Shown here one piece after another: positions 22,290-35,850 of a DNA stretch of 64,000 nt. The notes under the pieces are model-generated. The model searched no databases, was not told the DNA's origin, and worked only from the letters and a program-made list of their open reading frames with translations. A program made the position numbers and the translations under genes. The DNA lies in contig NC_074712.1 of NCBI RefSeq assembly GCF_947242115.1, forward strand, positions 21,042,915 to 21,106,914, read 5' to 3'. Numbering within the stretch: position 1 is the stretch's first letter; every line of letters begins with the position of its first letter. This stretch comes from Biomphalaria glabrata. Its lineage: Eukaryota; Mollusca; Gastropoda; Planorbidae.

Positions 22290-23600
22290 TAATCTCTCAT
22301 TGAATTCATTCATGAAGTGTATTTGGGAGAAGGGGGCTAGGATCAGCGGAGAATTTTCTGAATGAGACTGAGTTGTGTGAATGTTTGTTAAAGTGTGGGA
22401 AAGGGTGTGTGTGCTTGAGATTGTATTCATATAAATAGCAAGTATTTTAAAAAGTTAAAGAAATGAACTCGAATGGTGTCATTTTTAATCTTTGACTTTT
22501 TTCAACAAAATAGTAAACTTATGCAACAGAGAGACTTATAGAGAAATATTCTTGACTTCAAAATGTCACAAATAAAAAATAAATAAACAAGAACAAAGAA
22601 TGTCAAATGTTTTTATTTTGTGTTGACCAAAACAAGATGCTGAAAGGATCGTATCAAACAGACATTTCTGAATAGTGTCTGCCCAAAGAAGATTAATTCA
22701 CTTATGATACTTGTAAATGTCCAATTATTGTTTAATACTTTAAGGCAACAGCTTGTAAAGCCAGAAAGAAGACCATTGCATCTAGATAAGAGCCATCGAT
22801 TGACGTGGCTGTTGGTTAGTTTCGTAAAGTTGATAAGGAAACTTCAGACATGAAGATTAGTATGTCCAAGTTTAAATCTCTTCGCTGGACGGCACGGAAA
22901 TGAAGGCATGCAGGGTTTGAACCACAGTAATGGAAGTCTGAAGTGCATACCACACGACCATATATTACAAAATCAATATAACAAAATAAAGGTGGCGATC
23001 AAAAGACCACTCTCTACATGGTTGTCGACTTTGAATGAGATTTCAAAATGAAGTGGCATTGATATTAAAATAGGTTTTAATTACGTGTGAAAAATGTGAA
23101 AAATAAACTTATATTACTAGAACGTGCCTACTGTACTTACTGTAATGTATCTGTAGAAGTTCAAGCTGATCAGGTTTTTTAACTGAATAATCCTTTCTTA
23201 TATACAAGTTCTAACTGAGATTTTTAAAAATTAAAAATGTATATTAGGCCCAAGTTTAGGATTTAATATTGCCCCAGGGTTTTTATCCCTCGCTATCAAG
23301 ACAAGAGTTTTTTTTATTATTTTTTATTTCTGAGGGGAAAACAAACATTTGGTTAATATCATTTTTTTATTAGGCTTAATTACAATTTTAATTTTAATAT
23401 GACAGTTTCTATTTATCTTTGGATTTTACATGAAGTTTTTTTTATATATTGATGCTCACTTAATGTATAACCAAAATACTAATTACGATTACTGTACGAA
23501 AAATAAGAATCAATATATTTGTAGGATCCCGTATTGATGTTTGTTCCAGTTTCCACCCCTTCACCCCCATCACCCATCCTGCTTCTTAATCACCCACTGT
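22290..23600. other. AT-rich stretch, probably 5' intron of the secreted-peptide gene
   Basis: No repeats or coding sequence are recognised. If the upstream acceptor is used, this region would be a first intron. Confidence 0.4.
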
Positions 23601-23607
23601 GTCTATC

Positions 23608-23608
23608 G

Positions 23609-23641
<33 letters not shown>

Positions 23642-23680
23642 AATCTCACTCTCTTTCTTTCTCTCCCTCTCTCTCTCATA
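23608..23680. repeat. (CT)n microsatellite
   Basis: Imperfect CT/CTTT runs. The minus-strand open frame through it (23603-23956) is an artefact of the repeat. Confidence 0.9.
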
Positions 23681-24014
23681 AACACACATAGACTTAACCT
23701 CACTCACTAAATATCCTTTTTTACATAAATGTACGTAAATGAATACAAAATATTTAGAATAAAATATAAGAAAATAGAATAAAATATTAATTTGCTCTAA
23801 CATGAAAGAAACACATGTAATGCCAACTTCGAGTTGTTTGGAAATGACCCAAGAGCTAGACATACATAATATTGTCTCGCAATACTGTAGGTTTTGTTTT
23901 ATTTGGTTTTCGGCGCTTGAAGTTGTTGATGGTGGAATTCTTCTTGTGGTTGTCAAGGTTTCTCTCTTGTTTCTAGTAGCAGTATTTCTTTCAGTCCAAC
24001 TTACCTCATACTAA

Positions 24015-24273
24015 ACCTCATTTTTACAAAGCTTAAATCAACTCATTCTGCTCATCTGTCTGTCTGTCTTGCACAGAATTTGAACATGTTTTTTCGTCCA
24101 CTTCCCATTCTCGGATCAATTTTAAACTTTGCACAATTATTCATTGTACCAGACAAATCAAGAATCAATCAAAAAATTAACCAGTTTCTTAATTTATTAT
24201 TGGTAATAATCAATTTTGTTTGGTATTGAAATAAGGGGAATAAATGCTACTTAATAAGATATGTGGATGTATA
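24015..24273 (+). repeat. Dispersed repeat A, copy 2
   Basis: CTCATTCTGCTCATCTGTCT through CGGATCAATTTTAAACTTTG and CCAGACAAATCAAGAATCAAT parallels the interrupted copy at 1356-2180. The LTR at 24274 begins inside or just after it. Confidence 0.7.
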
Positions 24274-24629
24274 TGTGAGCTGGCGCTCCTAGATCTAATT
24301 TGTTATCTATTTATATCTGTATTTTAATTAATGTAAACTATCTAGGCTAGTGCTGTGTGCATGCGTGTCTCCCGCCAGCTCTTTAACGTTAGAGTTAGTT
24401 TAGGTGAGTCATGACCTGGCTCTATAAATAGAACGGATGGTACCGTGTCTTGTCCCTTTTTCCTGTTTGGGCCACTGGTCTGTAGGTAGCTGTTCTGTGT
24501 GACCATGTAGTGTGTGTTAGTAACACTGGCGGATCCACGGGGGGGGGGCGGTAGGGGCGATCGGCCGACCCCCCCCCCGGACAATTTTAGTATAGAATTC
24601 ACACAATTTGTATACAAATTTATAACTTA

Positions 24630-25260
24630 TGTAAAAAATATATACTAATTATTTATATTTCAACCTATTTTTTTATTATTTCGCCCCCTCCTCTAGTATG
24701 TAGACCGATTTGGTGGGGTCGGGAGGGGGCAATGGTATCAATCCAGCCCCCCCCCCCCATATACTTTCGAGTGGGGGGCGGTCCAATTTATTTGTAGAAA
24801 TCACAGCTTGCTAACAGAATCAATTAAATATCTATATGATTAAAACTTGTTATTGATTTTTTAACCGATCTTTATATTATGTCGTTCCCTGTTTACCGTT
24901 TGGGGGTGGGGGGGGGGGGCGAATACCTTTTACTGCCCTTCCCACCTAAACCATTTGAGTGGGGGGGGCGGTTCTACTTTTATGGAGAAATCATAGTTTG
25001 TAAACAAAATTAGTTGAATTAATCTATAAATTTTATATTATGTCGCTCCCTTTCTGGTATCTTGGTCGATTCGGTGGGGTTGGGGGGAGGGTGATTGCAT
25101 ATACTGCCCTTCCCACTCTAGCACTTTGAGTGGGGGGGGCGGTCCTATTTTTATGGAGAATCATAGTTTGTGAACAAAATTAGTTGAATATCTATATAAT
25201 ATAAACTAAGTATTGATATGTGAACCCATTGTATATTATGTCGTACCATACTCTAATCTC
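24630..25260. repeat. About 190-bp tandem units, roughly three copies
   Basis: GAGTGGGGGGCGGTCC, ATAGTTTGT and TATATTATGTCGTTCC recur in the same order around 24770, 24960 and 25130. Confidence 0.7.
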
Positions 25261-25448
25261 AAATTGTATCATTAGTAAATTTAAATGAAAAAGGGTTGCA
25301 CCAGGTGGGAAGGGCGATAAATGCAATTGCATTTCCCCCATCGGAAAAACCAATACTTTTTCTTTTAGTATTATAGTTTAGAAATTACAAAATGAAGGTT
25401 GAGAAATGCTGCTTTTAAAAATTCTCATATATATATATATATATATAT

Positions 25449-26930
<1,482 letters not shown>

Positions 26931-28239
26931 CTGGGCGTTAGGGTTAGGGTTTGGAAAAAAATCGCCCCCCCCACTCCAAAGTTCTGTATCCGCTAGTGTA
27001 ATTTCAGCTGGGACCGCCTGTTAGTTGAGGAATTCTTTTATTTTTACTTTAGTTATTTTTAATTAGGATTGATTGTTTTTAGATTTGTTTTATTTGTTTT
27101 GATGTAAACGGAATAGTGCCGTGCATCACCGGCTTAATTACTTAGCCATTGTCTATGATGGAACCGGAAGCTCCATTAATCTGGATAGCGTCACCCTCCC
27201 CCCCCTCCTGAGCCATCCCTAATGATCCCCTTATTTTTTTTTCTATACTATGTCTATTTGTAGATGTTTTGTTGTCTTTTGTTTCTAAAAGTATTTTTAT
27301 TAATATTATAATATTGTTAGGATAACGACTCTAACAAGTTGGCATGTTTCTGATTTTAATTTTTTAATGTAAAAGATGACTGCGCCCTACTCAACGCTCC
27401 ATGACGGCGGCTTTGTTGAGCCTAAATCTAGATTTATGTTTATTGTTGTCTAGCCCAACGCGTAGGCTTTTAATTGGGTATCATTAATGTATGGCTTTTA
27501 TTAGCTAAATGAAGGTGATTGTTATTACCTGCGTATATTGTTTTGAGTATGTGTTAGTCTAGATCTAATCCATTATAATGATTATTCTATTTTTTTAATG
27601 TCTTATGTTTGTTTATATTTGTAACTGCAGGCTATAATTCCTGCCTGCTTTACTGCCTGCTTCACTTGCTGCTTACTGCCTGCCTGCTCTGCACTAGTTA
27701 ATGCTTAGTAGCCTCCGTCTAGACTCTAGATTGATGCTTTTGTTGTAAATGTTATTGGGTTTAGTGAGTTTGGTGTTGGGGTAATTTAGTTGATGGTTAG
27801 TTTGTTAGTGTTGCTTGTACTAGTGGTAGAATATTGTAGATTCTAGATTAGAGGGTTTTGGGTAGTGGTTGATTAGTATTATAGTTGGTTGGTTTATTAG
27901 TTTTGATTTTTGGTAGTTGCATAGGTATAGTTTTTTTTATTCAACTTTAGTGTATTTATATATATGATTGATTATTGATTTATTTTTATGTAAATAAAGT
28001 TTCATTTTTAGTATTCATTTTCAAACAAAGTTTGTCTCTTGCTTTAGTTAGTTACTTTAGTTTTATTGTGCTGTCTGGTTGCTTAGGCGACTCTAGCCCC
28101 TTGGTCGCAGACTGAGGTGCACAGATTGGGCCCATCCATTAGAGCTACCACCTGCCTACTGTATAATGAATAAATGTTGAGCAGATAATAAAAGGTCTCA
28201 CTCAGTAGCGCCTCCTAACCTGCTCACATATATACAGAT

Positions 28240-28385
28240 TTATTCCCTTCTTTATGTATTGTTGTGTATTTCTCGTGCTTCCCATTTTCGGATCAAGTTG
28301 AATTTTTACATGATTTATTCATAGTCGAAAACAATATACGAATCAACAAAAAAACACCAACTACTAATCAATCAGCAGTAATTAA
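28240..28385 (+). repeat. Dispersed repeat A-like segment
   Basis: CTTCCCATTTTCGGATCAAG followed by ATTCATAGTC and ACGAATCAAC is parallel to the other repeat A copies. It lies directly upstream of a tRNA-like SINE head. Confidence 0.6.
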
Positions 28386-28389
28386 TTTG

Positions 28390-28880
28390 AGCTGCTGTGG
28401 CCGAGCGATAAAGCGCTTAGCTTCTGAATCGGGGTCCTGGGTTCGAATCCTGGTGAAAACTGAGACTAACCCTTTTACCTAGCTTTACCTAACCCTTAGT
28501 CTGTTGGACCGTAGGGGCACCATGCAAGATTTGTGGACAATCTTTATCCATTCCTCTCTGTCTTTCGCCTTAGTTAGAACCTCTTTAAATGGCAAGCCCG
28601 TCCATTCTTTTATGTTGTCCTCCCATCGCGTTCTCTGTCTGTCTCTTTTTATTTTTCCTGGTACTGTTCCCTGAAAGAAGGTCTTTGCAAGCCCCGAAGA
28701 CCTTATAATATGGTGGTACAACATCTGAGTCCACCCAGCTCTAAAGGGTACCTGACATTAATTGGTGAAAAGTAAAGGCTGTTGGTAGACTACATGACAC
28801 CCTCATTAACCGTGGGCCACAGAAACAGATCACCTTTACATCATCTGTACTATATATCGCAAGGTCTGAAAGAGAAACTT
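28390..28880 (+). mobile_element. tRNA-derived SINE with a conserved core, interrupted by a LINE piece
   Basis: The head has GCTGTGGCCGAGCGATAAAG (A-box region) and GGGTTCGAATCC (near-perfect B box, 28439-28450). The 3' part from 28728 (CCACCCAGCTCTAAAGGGTA, TAACCGTGGGCCACAGAAAC, TCGCAAGGTCTGAAAG) matches 33226-33440 closely and looks like a conserved SINE core and tail. The two parts are separated by LINE text at 28475-28728. Relation to named conserved-core SINE superfamilies is likely but cannot be shown here. Confidence 0.75.
28475..28728 (-). mobile_element. LINE reverse transcriptase C-terminus inside a SINE
   Basis: The minus-strand frame reads HHIIRSSGLAKTFFQGTVPG, then RTRWEDNIKEWTGLPF and SCMVPLRSNRLR. 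This is the extreme C-terminus of a LINE ORF2 of the type ending with GQ/RQ..RW.DNI.EWTG. It is open through its stop but 5'-truncated. Confidence 0.8.
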
Positions 28881-29450
28881 TACTTTTAGTAATTAATTAA
28901 TTTTGTGTTATGTAACAGAAAGGGAGCTAAACCCTGCAGTCTTGAAATAATGGTAGCAATTGGCTGTTCTTTCCCTTAGATAAGCTTTGTTGTTTTTTCG
29001 CTTGTTTCTTCTTTATTCTTTTCCCAAATATCAGTGATGTTTGATACATTCCTCTCGTATTGGAGATTTCGCTTTATGACGGATGACTAAATAGTATTCC
29101 GGTTGATTAGCTATCTATTTGTAAAAGTATGCAATAGATTTTGCTCACTTTTAGCACTATAATTCTCAGCTCTTTTGCTTGTAGCACAAACACATTTTTT
29201 TAGTTGGCACAGTGATTTGTCAATAAGGAGTCTTTGACATTGTTTGGTCTACTGATTTGATTTTCAATCTTTCATCTTTTTTTTCATTACTTACATTTTT
29301 CTTTTGATTGCCTGCTGTCACCCTCACAAATCTATAGATAGTTTTCTGTACTTTTACTTTGTTTTATTGAATCAAGAATCCTAACAAGAAAATCATTAAA
29401 AATACCTTTTAGCAAACCACAATACCGTCTTGGTATTATTTTTCTCTTAA
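28881..29450. other. AT-rich spacer
   Basis: No feature could be supported. Confidence 0.45.
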
Positions 29451-29569
29451 TAACTAATGAATGTTAGATTTAAAAATAAACAATAGAAATGATGCAGTTA
29501 ACAATCCCCCATGCCTACTTTTGATCCGGTGACTGTATTCACTACACAGAAATGGGGCCGCTTTTATTC

Positions 29570-29615
29570 TATTTTCTTCTTCTTCTTCTTCTCTCTCTCT
29601 CACTCTCTCTCTCTC

Positions 29616-29665
<50 letters not shown>

Positions 29666-29760
29666 GAACCCCCATTTTTGTTGCTGTTTTTTTTTCAACC
29701 TGCGCATCGTAATTTCTCTGATAGACTTTTAATTTTATTTGCAACGACCAGCTTTATAAA
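29570..29760 (-). repeat. Dispersed repeat with (CT)n, inverted copy of 8700-8900
   Basis: A CT run of about 75 bp is followed by GAACCCCCATTTTTG and CAACCTGCGCATCGTAATTT, the reverse complement of the 8.8-kb repeat. Confidence 0.6.
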
Positions 29761-30030
29761 GCCCCCCCCCCTGAAACACACACATGCTTTTGGACTATGA
29801 GTTCTACTATCTCTTATATGCTTCCCGAAGTCCCCCCCCCAAACCACCACCACCACCATTTTGCCCACAACAAAAAAAGTTACTTCTAATCACCAATCTT
29901 TGACTATTTTATATTTCCTATGATGCCCAGTGCGGAAGATCCTCACGATGTCCCTATCCCCTCCCCCTCACACCCCCCCCCCAAAAAAAAAAAACGAAAT
30001 AAAACACAGAAAGGTTTTGTACCAATTGAA

Positions 30031-30592
30031 TGTGAGTCCTTCGTTAATGTGAGTCCTTCGTTAATGTGAGTCCATCGTTAATGTGAGTCCTTCGTTAATG
30101 TGAGTCCTTCGTTAATGTGAGTCCTTCGTTAATGTGAGTCCATCGTTAATGTGAGTCCTTCGTTAATGTGAGTCCATCGTTAATGTGAGTCCTTCGTTAA
30201 TGTGAGTCCATCGTTAATGTGAGTCCTTCGTTAATGTGAGTCCTTCGTTAATGTGAGTCCTTCGTTAATGTGAGTCCTTCGTTAATGTGAGTCCTTCGTT
30301 AATGTGAGTCCATCGTTAATGTGAGTCCTTCGTTAATGTGAGTCCATCGTTAATGTGAGTCCTTCGTTAATGTGAGTCCTTCGTTAATGTGAGTCCTTCG
30401 TTAATGTGAGTCCTTCGTTAATGTGAGTCCATCGTTAATGTGAGTCCTTCGTTAATGTGAGTCCATCGTTAATGTGAGTCCTTCGTTAATGTGAGTCCTT
30501 CGTTAATGTGAGTCCTTCGTTAATGTGAGTCCAGCGTTAATGTGAGTCCTTCGTTAATGTGAGTCCATCGTTAATGTGAGTCCAGCGTTCAA
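30031..30592. repeat. 17-bp minisatellite, 33 copies
   Basis: The unit GTGAGTCCTTCGTTAAT has one variable position giving CCTTCG, CCATCG or CCAGCG. The variants follow a partly regular order (runs of four T-type units between A-type units), which suggests block amplification. Each unit contains GTGAGT, a 5'-splice-donor-like word on the plus strand. Confidence 0.95.
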
Positions 30593-30819
30593 TTCATTGC
30601 TAATTCGAAAAAAAAAACAAAAAACAATTTAACAAAAAGATGATACAAAAAAAAAATTACTTGCTTTTTCTTGCTGGCAATTTTTTTCCATTAGCTATTG
30701 TTTCATGGACAAGATTAGAAAATTAGTGAAAGGCAATTTTTTTGTCATCGTTGATCGCAACAAATTCTTGATTCACTTTAGTCTGAACAAAAAATTCGCT
30801 ATTCATTAGCCATACTTAC

Positions 30820-32857
30820 TGTGACAAGTCAAAAGCTTGCTGTCAGAGTCACTCAATTTTATCACACCATTAATTATTATTATTTATTATTTATTTATTT
30901 TATTCTAATTATTTCTTATTTTAGTCCCGTTTTCCCTACCAACCCCCCTCCCTTTTTTTCCTCTTCTCCCTAAATTTAGTCCACCACCTTAGCGACAACT
31001 AGGCCACGACTTTCTAGTTTATCTCCGGGGGAAAGATCAAACAAACAGACACTTACTTTGGTCTTAGGCGCCGGATGTCCTACTTTCACGTCGAAACCAC
31101 CTGGGATGGAACAAGCTTCATTATTTCTTCTGGCCCCACCAACGTCTCTCTTTGATCGAGGAGATTATTCGTGTCACAACGCCTCTTGACCATTCCAATG
31201 TGCAACTTTCGTCGGGCTTTACCCACGTGAGAAATAATCTTTAGCCTATCGCATTTCCTGTTTCCGCCCACCTCTTCCGGACCTTTATAAGCTAGAATAA
31301 GGCGGGATAGATACACTCTTTCACTTCTCATTTTCGCTGACCAGTCGAGTGTGGACAATTTAATTCCCTCTTACTTCTAGAGGAATACCTGGTGGTAAGC
31401 CGAACTTAATCACTGTTCCATCTTAATTACTTTGTGTATATTTCTCAATGGATATTATCATGTGTATTTTATTATTTCATTTATATTGTAAAAACTGAAG
31501 GGAGGCAACTCAACGAGACAAAGACGTTTATTTACACGGAGACAAGACAAACACAAAGGGGCATCTGCCTTGAGCACAGCATCTCCATATTGGCTCTCTA
31601 CTTGGGCGGAAAACGTTAGTCTCTTATGTCAACATCCGACTTGTCTGGTCACTGATAGTGCGCACCTTCTTTCTGCACTATCTTGGATGGCGGTGCGCAT
31701 GGCAAAGTCATAACAATATGTAATTAGTTGCGCCCTTGAACGGACACTCTCTCCATTCAAGCGCACTCCATTGTTCATGACCGACGGCTATATGTGAAGA
31801 AACAAACCGTCATGGTTGCTGAACACCGTCCATTTCACCTCCCCTTTTTCTCTTCCAACTTCTGATGTTCAATTGAGATTATTATCTCCCTTACTATGTA
31901 CATTTTATATTTCTAGCTATTATCAGCCATCTAATTTTCCAATCCCATTTGTCATCATCTCCCCATTGTACTCATAAGCCATTTTAACAATCTGACGAAT
32001 GCACCTCAGTCGAGGGCATCGACAAGATGCATGAGAAACATGTCCTAACTTGTCTTTATTTATCCGCAGCCTCCCTCAGGTGTCCGCCTATTTGCCGTTC
32101 AGAGTCACCTGCCTATTGAGTATCATCTATTGCCTATTTATCGGATCACTTGTCTACTGCTTCCTAGTGTCACCTATTTACTTGGTGCTAGTCAGCACTG
32201 CAATCTACTACTTGGCGCTATCGGCTCTACTTGCTTGACAGTCCACTTGTCAACCTATTAGGCACGACGTCCCTATAGACCATGTGTCTGTGCAAGACGT
32301 CATAGCTTCGCTAAACCCTCCGCAACTCACAGGACATATCCTGCTAACGACGCTGCCTTCGGCAGATCAGATCTGCCTGCAGTACCCTTGTGCCCACGGT
32401 AGCCGGCCACCCGCCCTACTGTGCCCACTATAGATATCAGAACTTTGGATTGAGACTCCACAAGAACTGATTCACCGGCGACCCTCTACCCACTAGAGCG
32501 CCACCTGCAGCTGCAAAACCTTAAGCCAGGATCACAGCCAGCTGTGACATCAGTAGGACAACCAGCTAAGTGCTAAAGACGAAAGTGACATACTCTCTAA
32601 TTAAGTGCTTAGTATGATGATACAATATTGCTAACGAGATAGATGCAAATCCCCTCCTCCATTTTATTCTACCTCGTACATTTATGTAAATAAATATTCT
32701 TTAATCTTAGATTATTTGTATCTTTCTCCATTGTTTGTCTCGTTGCGTGTCTGCTCCCGATTTGTCTCTGATGGACCAGTGTGTAGCAATTCAAAAATAA
32801 TCATCCACTAGACACCAAACAAGCCAATCACACACGTCATACACGAGGTCCGTCACA
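30820..32857 (+). mobile_element. Solo LTR fossil, about 2.0 kb
   Basis: The ends TGTGACAAGTC and CCGTCACA are inverted-repeat LTR termini. They are flanked by a perfect 5-bp target duplication CTTAC (30815-30819 and 32858-32862). A TATA-like CTTTATAAGC lies near 31281 and an AATAAA near 32687. A second copy in reverse is at 51715-53904, also with a perfect duplication. No internal genes remain. The family is uncertain; a 5-bp duplication suits gypsy or BEL-type elements. Intact flanking duplications suggest a simple LTR-LTR recombination product. Confidence 0.85.
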
Positions 32858-32862
32858 CTTAC

Positions 32863-33225
32863 CACTACCAATATTGTAAAAAAAATTTGACTACTTCGAT
32901 GACAATTTTCAGGACTACCCAAAAGCTAAAACAGATAATTGTTTCGGAAGTTGGAAAGCTTCTGAAGAATCTGCATAAAACCGTCGAAGCCTCTTTCAAT
33001 CAATTACTTAAAGGCTAGTTCTGATTATTTTGATGAGGACGTTCTTGCAGTGTGTTGAGCTTGTGAACATTGTGTGTCCAGTGTACCTAAACATGTTAAT
33101 GAATGGCCCAAACTCAAAGAACAGTTTGAGCAGACATTGAATTGCGACGAAGATAATGAAGAATATGTAACCCGTCATTATCTAGGACAAAGTACCTTAC
33201 AATTTGAGAAGTTTGATCCAACTTT
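32863..33225 (+). other. Unassigned stretch with coding-like text
   Basis: Broken plus-strand text such as YFDDNFQDYPKAKTDN and NEEYVTRHYLGQSTLQFEKF looks more protein-like than its surroundings. There is no long frame and I recognise no family. It may be an old transposon or gene remnant. Confidence 0.25.
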
Positions 33226-33440
33226 GAGATGATGGTGAAGACTGGGATTTTTAATTTCAGGATCTTTGGATGCCTATGAGTCTACCCAGCTCTAATAGGT
33301 ACCTGACATTAGTTGGGGTAAGGTAAAGGCGATTGGTCGTTGTGCTGGCCACATGACACCCCCGTTAACCGTGGGAAACAAAAAAAATATGACCTTTGCA
33401 TCATCTGCCCTATAGATCGCAAGGTCTGAAAGGGGAATTT
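33226..33440 (+). mobile_element. SINE core and tail, head missing
   Basis: GGTGAAGACTGGGATTTTTA, ACCTGACATTAGTTGGGG, GGCCACATGACACCC and ATCGCAAGGTCTGAAAGGGG parallel the SINE at 28390-28880. The tRNA-like head is absent, so this copy is 5'-truncated. Confidence 0.7.
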
Positions 33441-34148
33441 TTTTAATACTATTAATGAAAAAAAATTCACCAAAAAAAAGGTAATTAAACCCCAAAAATA
33501 TTGACATTAAAATTGACAAGAAGCAGTACATTCTTTTAAAATGACTGAAACCCAAAAAGAATCACATTGAAACTGAGAATAAACTTCAACAATTATCTAG
33601 AGTCTAGATGTAAATTGATAACAGCTTTATCAATGAAACCACCATACTTAACACTGAAGTAAAAAAAATGTACCATCAATTCTTTGTCCCTCAGCCAGTG
33701 CATTAAACAGTTGTGTAACTAGATGTACCATGTACCTAAGAAGAAAGTATGCATGTAAAATCCGTTGCCTTGAGAGATATAAACAAACCTAATTTGATTC
33801 AAGCTCGTCAACAGCTTTTATTGAATTTTTAAAAGAACATAGGAGATTAACAAATAAATAAAAGAAATACATTTTTTAGTTTCAATTTCAAATACAGTAC
33901 TTTTGTGTTGGTTCATGTTTGTACTTGTTTTTTACGGAGAATGTTTGATGCCCTTCATCACTTGATGCCCCGTTAGGTCCGCACCACCTACAAATAGCTA
34001 GCTACGCCTCTGCCCCAACACACACGTACAATCATAAACGCTTTCAAACTTTTCGGCCCGTTGTTTTATTACAATGACAACTCCTAGTTTTTGTTTAGCC
34101 TCCTTCACCACACACTTTTTTTAGCTTTTGAATTCTAGATTTAGATCT
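33441..34148. other. AT-rich spacer with a lone hAT-like end
   Basis: Near 33980-34012 the minus strand reads CAGAGGCGTAGCTAGC, which resembles a hAT terminus. No partner end was found. Nothing else is recognised. Confidence 0.35.
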
Positions 34149-34545
34149 AGCACTTTGGTTAGTTTGACCATGAGTTCGAATTCAGGTCGTTCCTCCCCCC
34201 CCCCCTTTTTTTTTTAAAAATAAATCCTTTAAAATAGCAAATACGTTAAAAATGTAAAAAATTGACCCAGATATCACTTTCTTTCTCTCCCCCCCCCCAA
34301 CACCATTTTCCCAACTGGTCCAGACAAGAGATAGGATCATAGTGTATTGAGAAAGCTAAAAGCATGAAATCGCGTTAAACAAAAACAATTAGTAAAAATA
34401 TTTCTAATCGCACAGATGTATTGTTGCTGGTCTAGATTTTTTACAAATTTAATTACATGACTGATCCATACTAATCGATACGGTTACACTTTTAAGTTGT
34501 TTTTTTTTTAAAGTATATACATATTTTTTATTTGTTTAGTAATGA
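34149..34545 (+). mobile_element. tRNA-derived SINE, copy 2
   Basis: The B-box-like GAGTTCGAATTCAGG near 34171 is followed, after a C/T run, by a body with GTATTGAGAAAGCTAAAAGC, TATTTCTAATCGCA and ACATGACTGATCCA. This matches the SINE at 2265-2605. It ends exactly where the 82-bp satellite begins. Confidence 0.65.
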
Positions 34546-35850
34546 TTTGCCATGTTTTGCGTTCTTGTATTTTCTTGTCTCCCCTACGTTTGACATCGCT
34601 CCTCTCATCCATCAGTTTCTATGTCCTGTCTTGTGTCCACCACTCCTTGTATTTTCTGGTCTCCCCTACGTTTGACATCGCTCCTCTCATCCATCAGTTT
34701 CTATGTTCTGTCTTAAGTCCAACACTCCTTGTATTTTCTGGTCTCCCCTACGTTTGACATCGCTCCTCTCATCCATCAGTTTCTATGTCCTGTCTTGTGT
34801 CCACCACTCCTTGTATTTTCTGGTCTCCATTACGTTTGACATCGCTCCTCTCATCCATCAGTTTCTATGTTCTGTCTTGTGTCCACCACTCCTTGTATTT
34901 TCTGGTCTCCCCTACGTTTGACATCGCTCCTCTCATCCATCAGTTTCTGTCCTGTCTTATGTCCACCACTCCTTGTATTTTCTGGTCTCCCATACGTTTG
35001 ACATCGCTCCTCTCATCCATCAGTTTCTATGTCCTGTCTTGTGTCCACCACTCCTTGTATTTTCTGGTCTCCCCTACGTTTGACATCGCTCCTCTCATCC
35101 ATCAGTTTCTATGTTCTGTCTTGTGTCCACCACTCCTTGTATTTTCTGGTCTCCCATACGTTTGACATCGCTCCTCTCATCCATCAGTTTCTATGTCCTG
35201 TCTTGTGTCCACCACTCCTTGTATTTTCTGGTCTCCCCTACGTTTGACATCGCTCCTCTCATCCATCAGTTTCTATGTTCTGTCTTGTGTCCAACACTCC
35301 TTGTATTTTCTGGTCTCCCCTACGTTTGACATCGCTCCTCTCATCCATCAGTTTCTATGTCCTGTCTTGTGTCCACCACTTCTTGTATTTTCTCGTCTCC
35401 CCTACGTTTGACATCGCTCCTCTCATCCATCAGTTTCTATGTCCTGTCTTGTGTCCACCACTCCTTGTATTTTCTGGTCTCCACTACGTTTGACATCGCT
35501 CCTCTCATCCATCAGTTTCTATGTCCTGTCTTGTGTCCACCACTCCTTGTATTTTCTGGTCTCCCCTACGTTTGACATCGCTCCTCTCATCCATCAGTTT
35601 CTATGTCCTTTCTTGTGTCCAACACTCCTTGTATTTTCTGGTCTCCCCTACGTTTGACATTGCTCCTCTCATCCATCAGTTTCTATGTTCTGTCTTGTGC
35701 CCACCACTCCTTGTATTTTCTGGTCTCCCCTACGTTTGACATCGCTCCTCTCATCCATCAGTTTCTATGTCCTGTCTTGTGTCCACCACTCCTTGTATTT
35801 TCTGGTCTCCCTTACGTTTGACATTGCTCCTCTCATCCATCAGTTTCTAG
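34546..35850. repeat. 82-bp satellite, about 16 copies
   Basis: The unit includes CCCCTACGTTTGACATCGCT, CATCCATCAGTTTCTATG and CACTCCTTGTATTTTCTGG. Copies differ at a few sites only (for example TGTCC/TGTTC and CCACC/CCAAC), so the array is young or homogenised. The overlapping 72-residue frames on the plus strand are artefacts of an 82-bp period. Confidence 0.95.

Noticed and set aside
26934-26952. Interstitial telomere
   Set aside because: Only two TTAGGG units are present, next to microsatellites, too few to interpret.
28390-28464. Functional tRNA gene
   Set aside because: A good B box and an A-box-like region exist, but no acceptor stem pairing or full cloverleaf. The sequence continues into a SINE core.
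33980-34012. Complete hAT element with a CAGAGGCGTAGC end
   Set aside because: Only one terminus could be found, so no element boundaries can be given.
34542-35821. Series of overlapping 72-codon plus-strand frames
   Set aside because: They come from the 82-bp satellite read in rotating frames and share no start or regulatory context.
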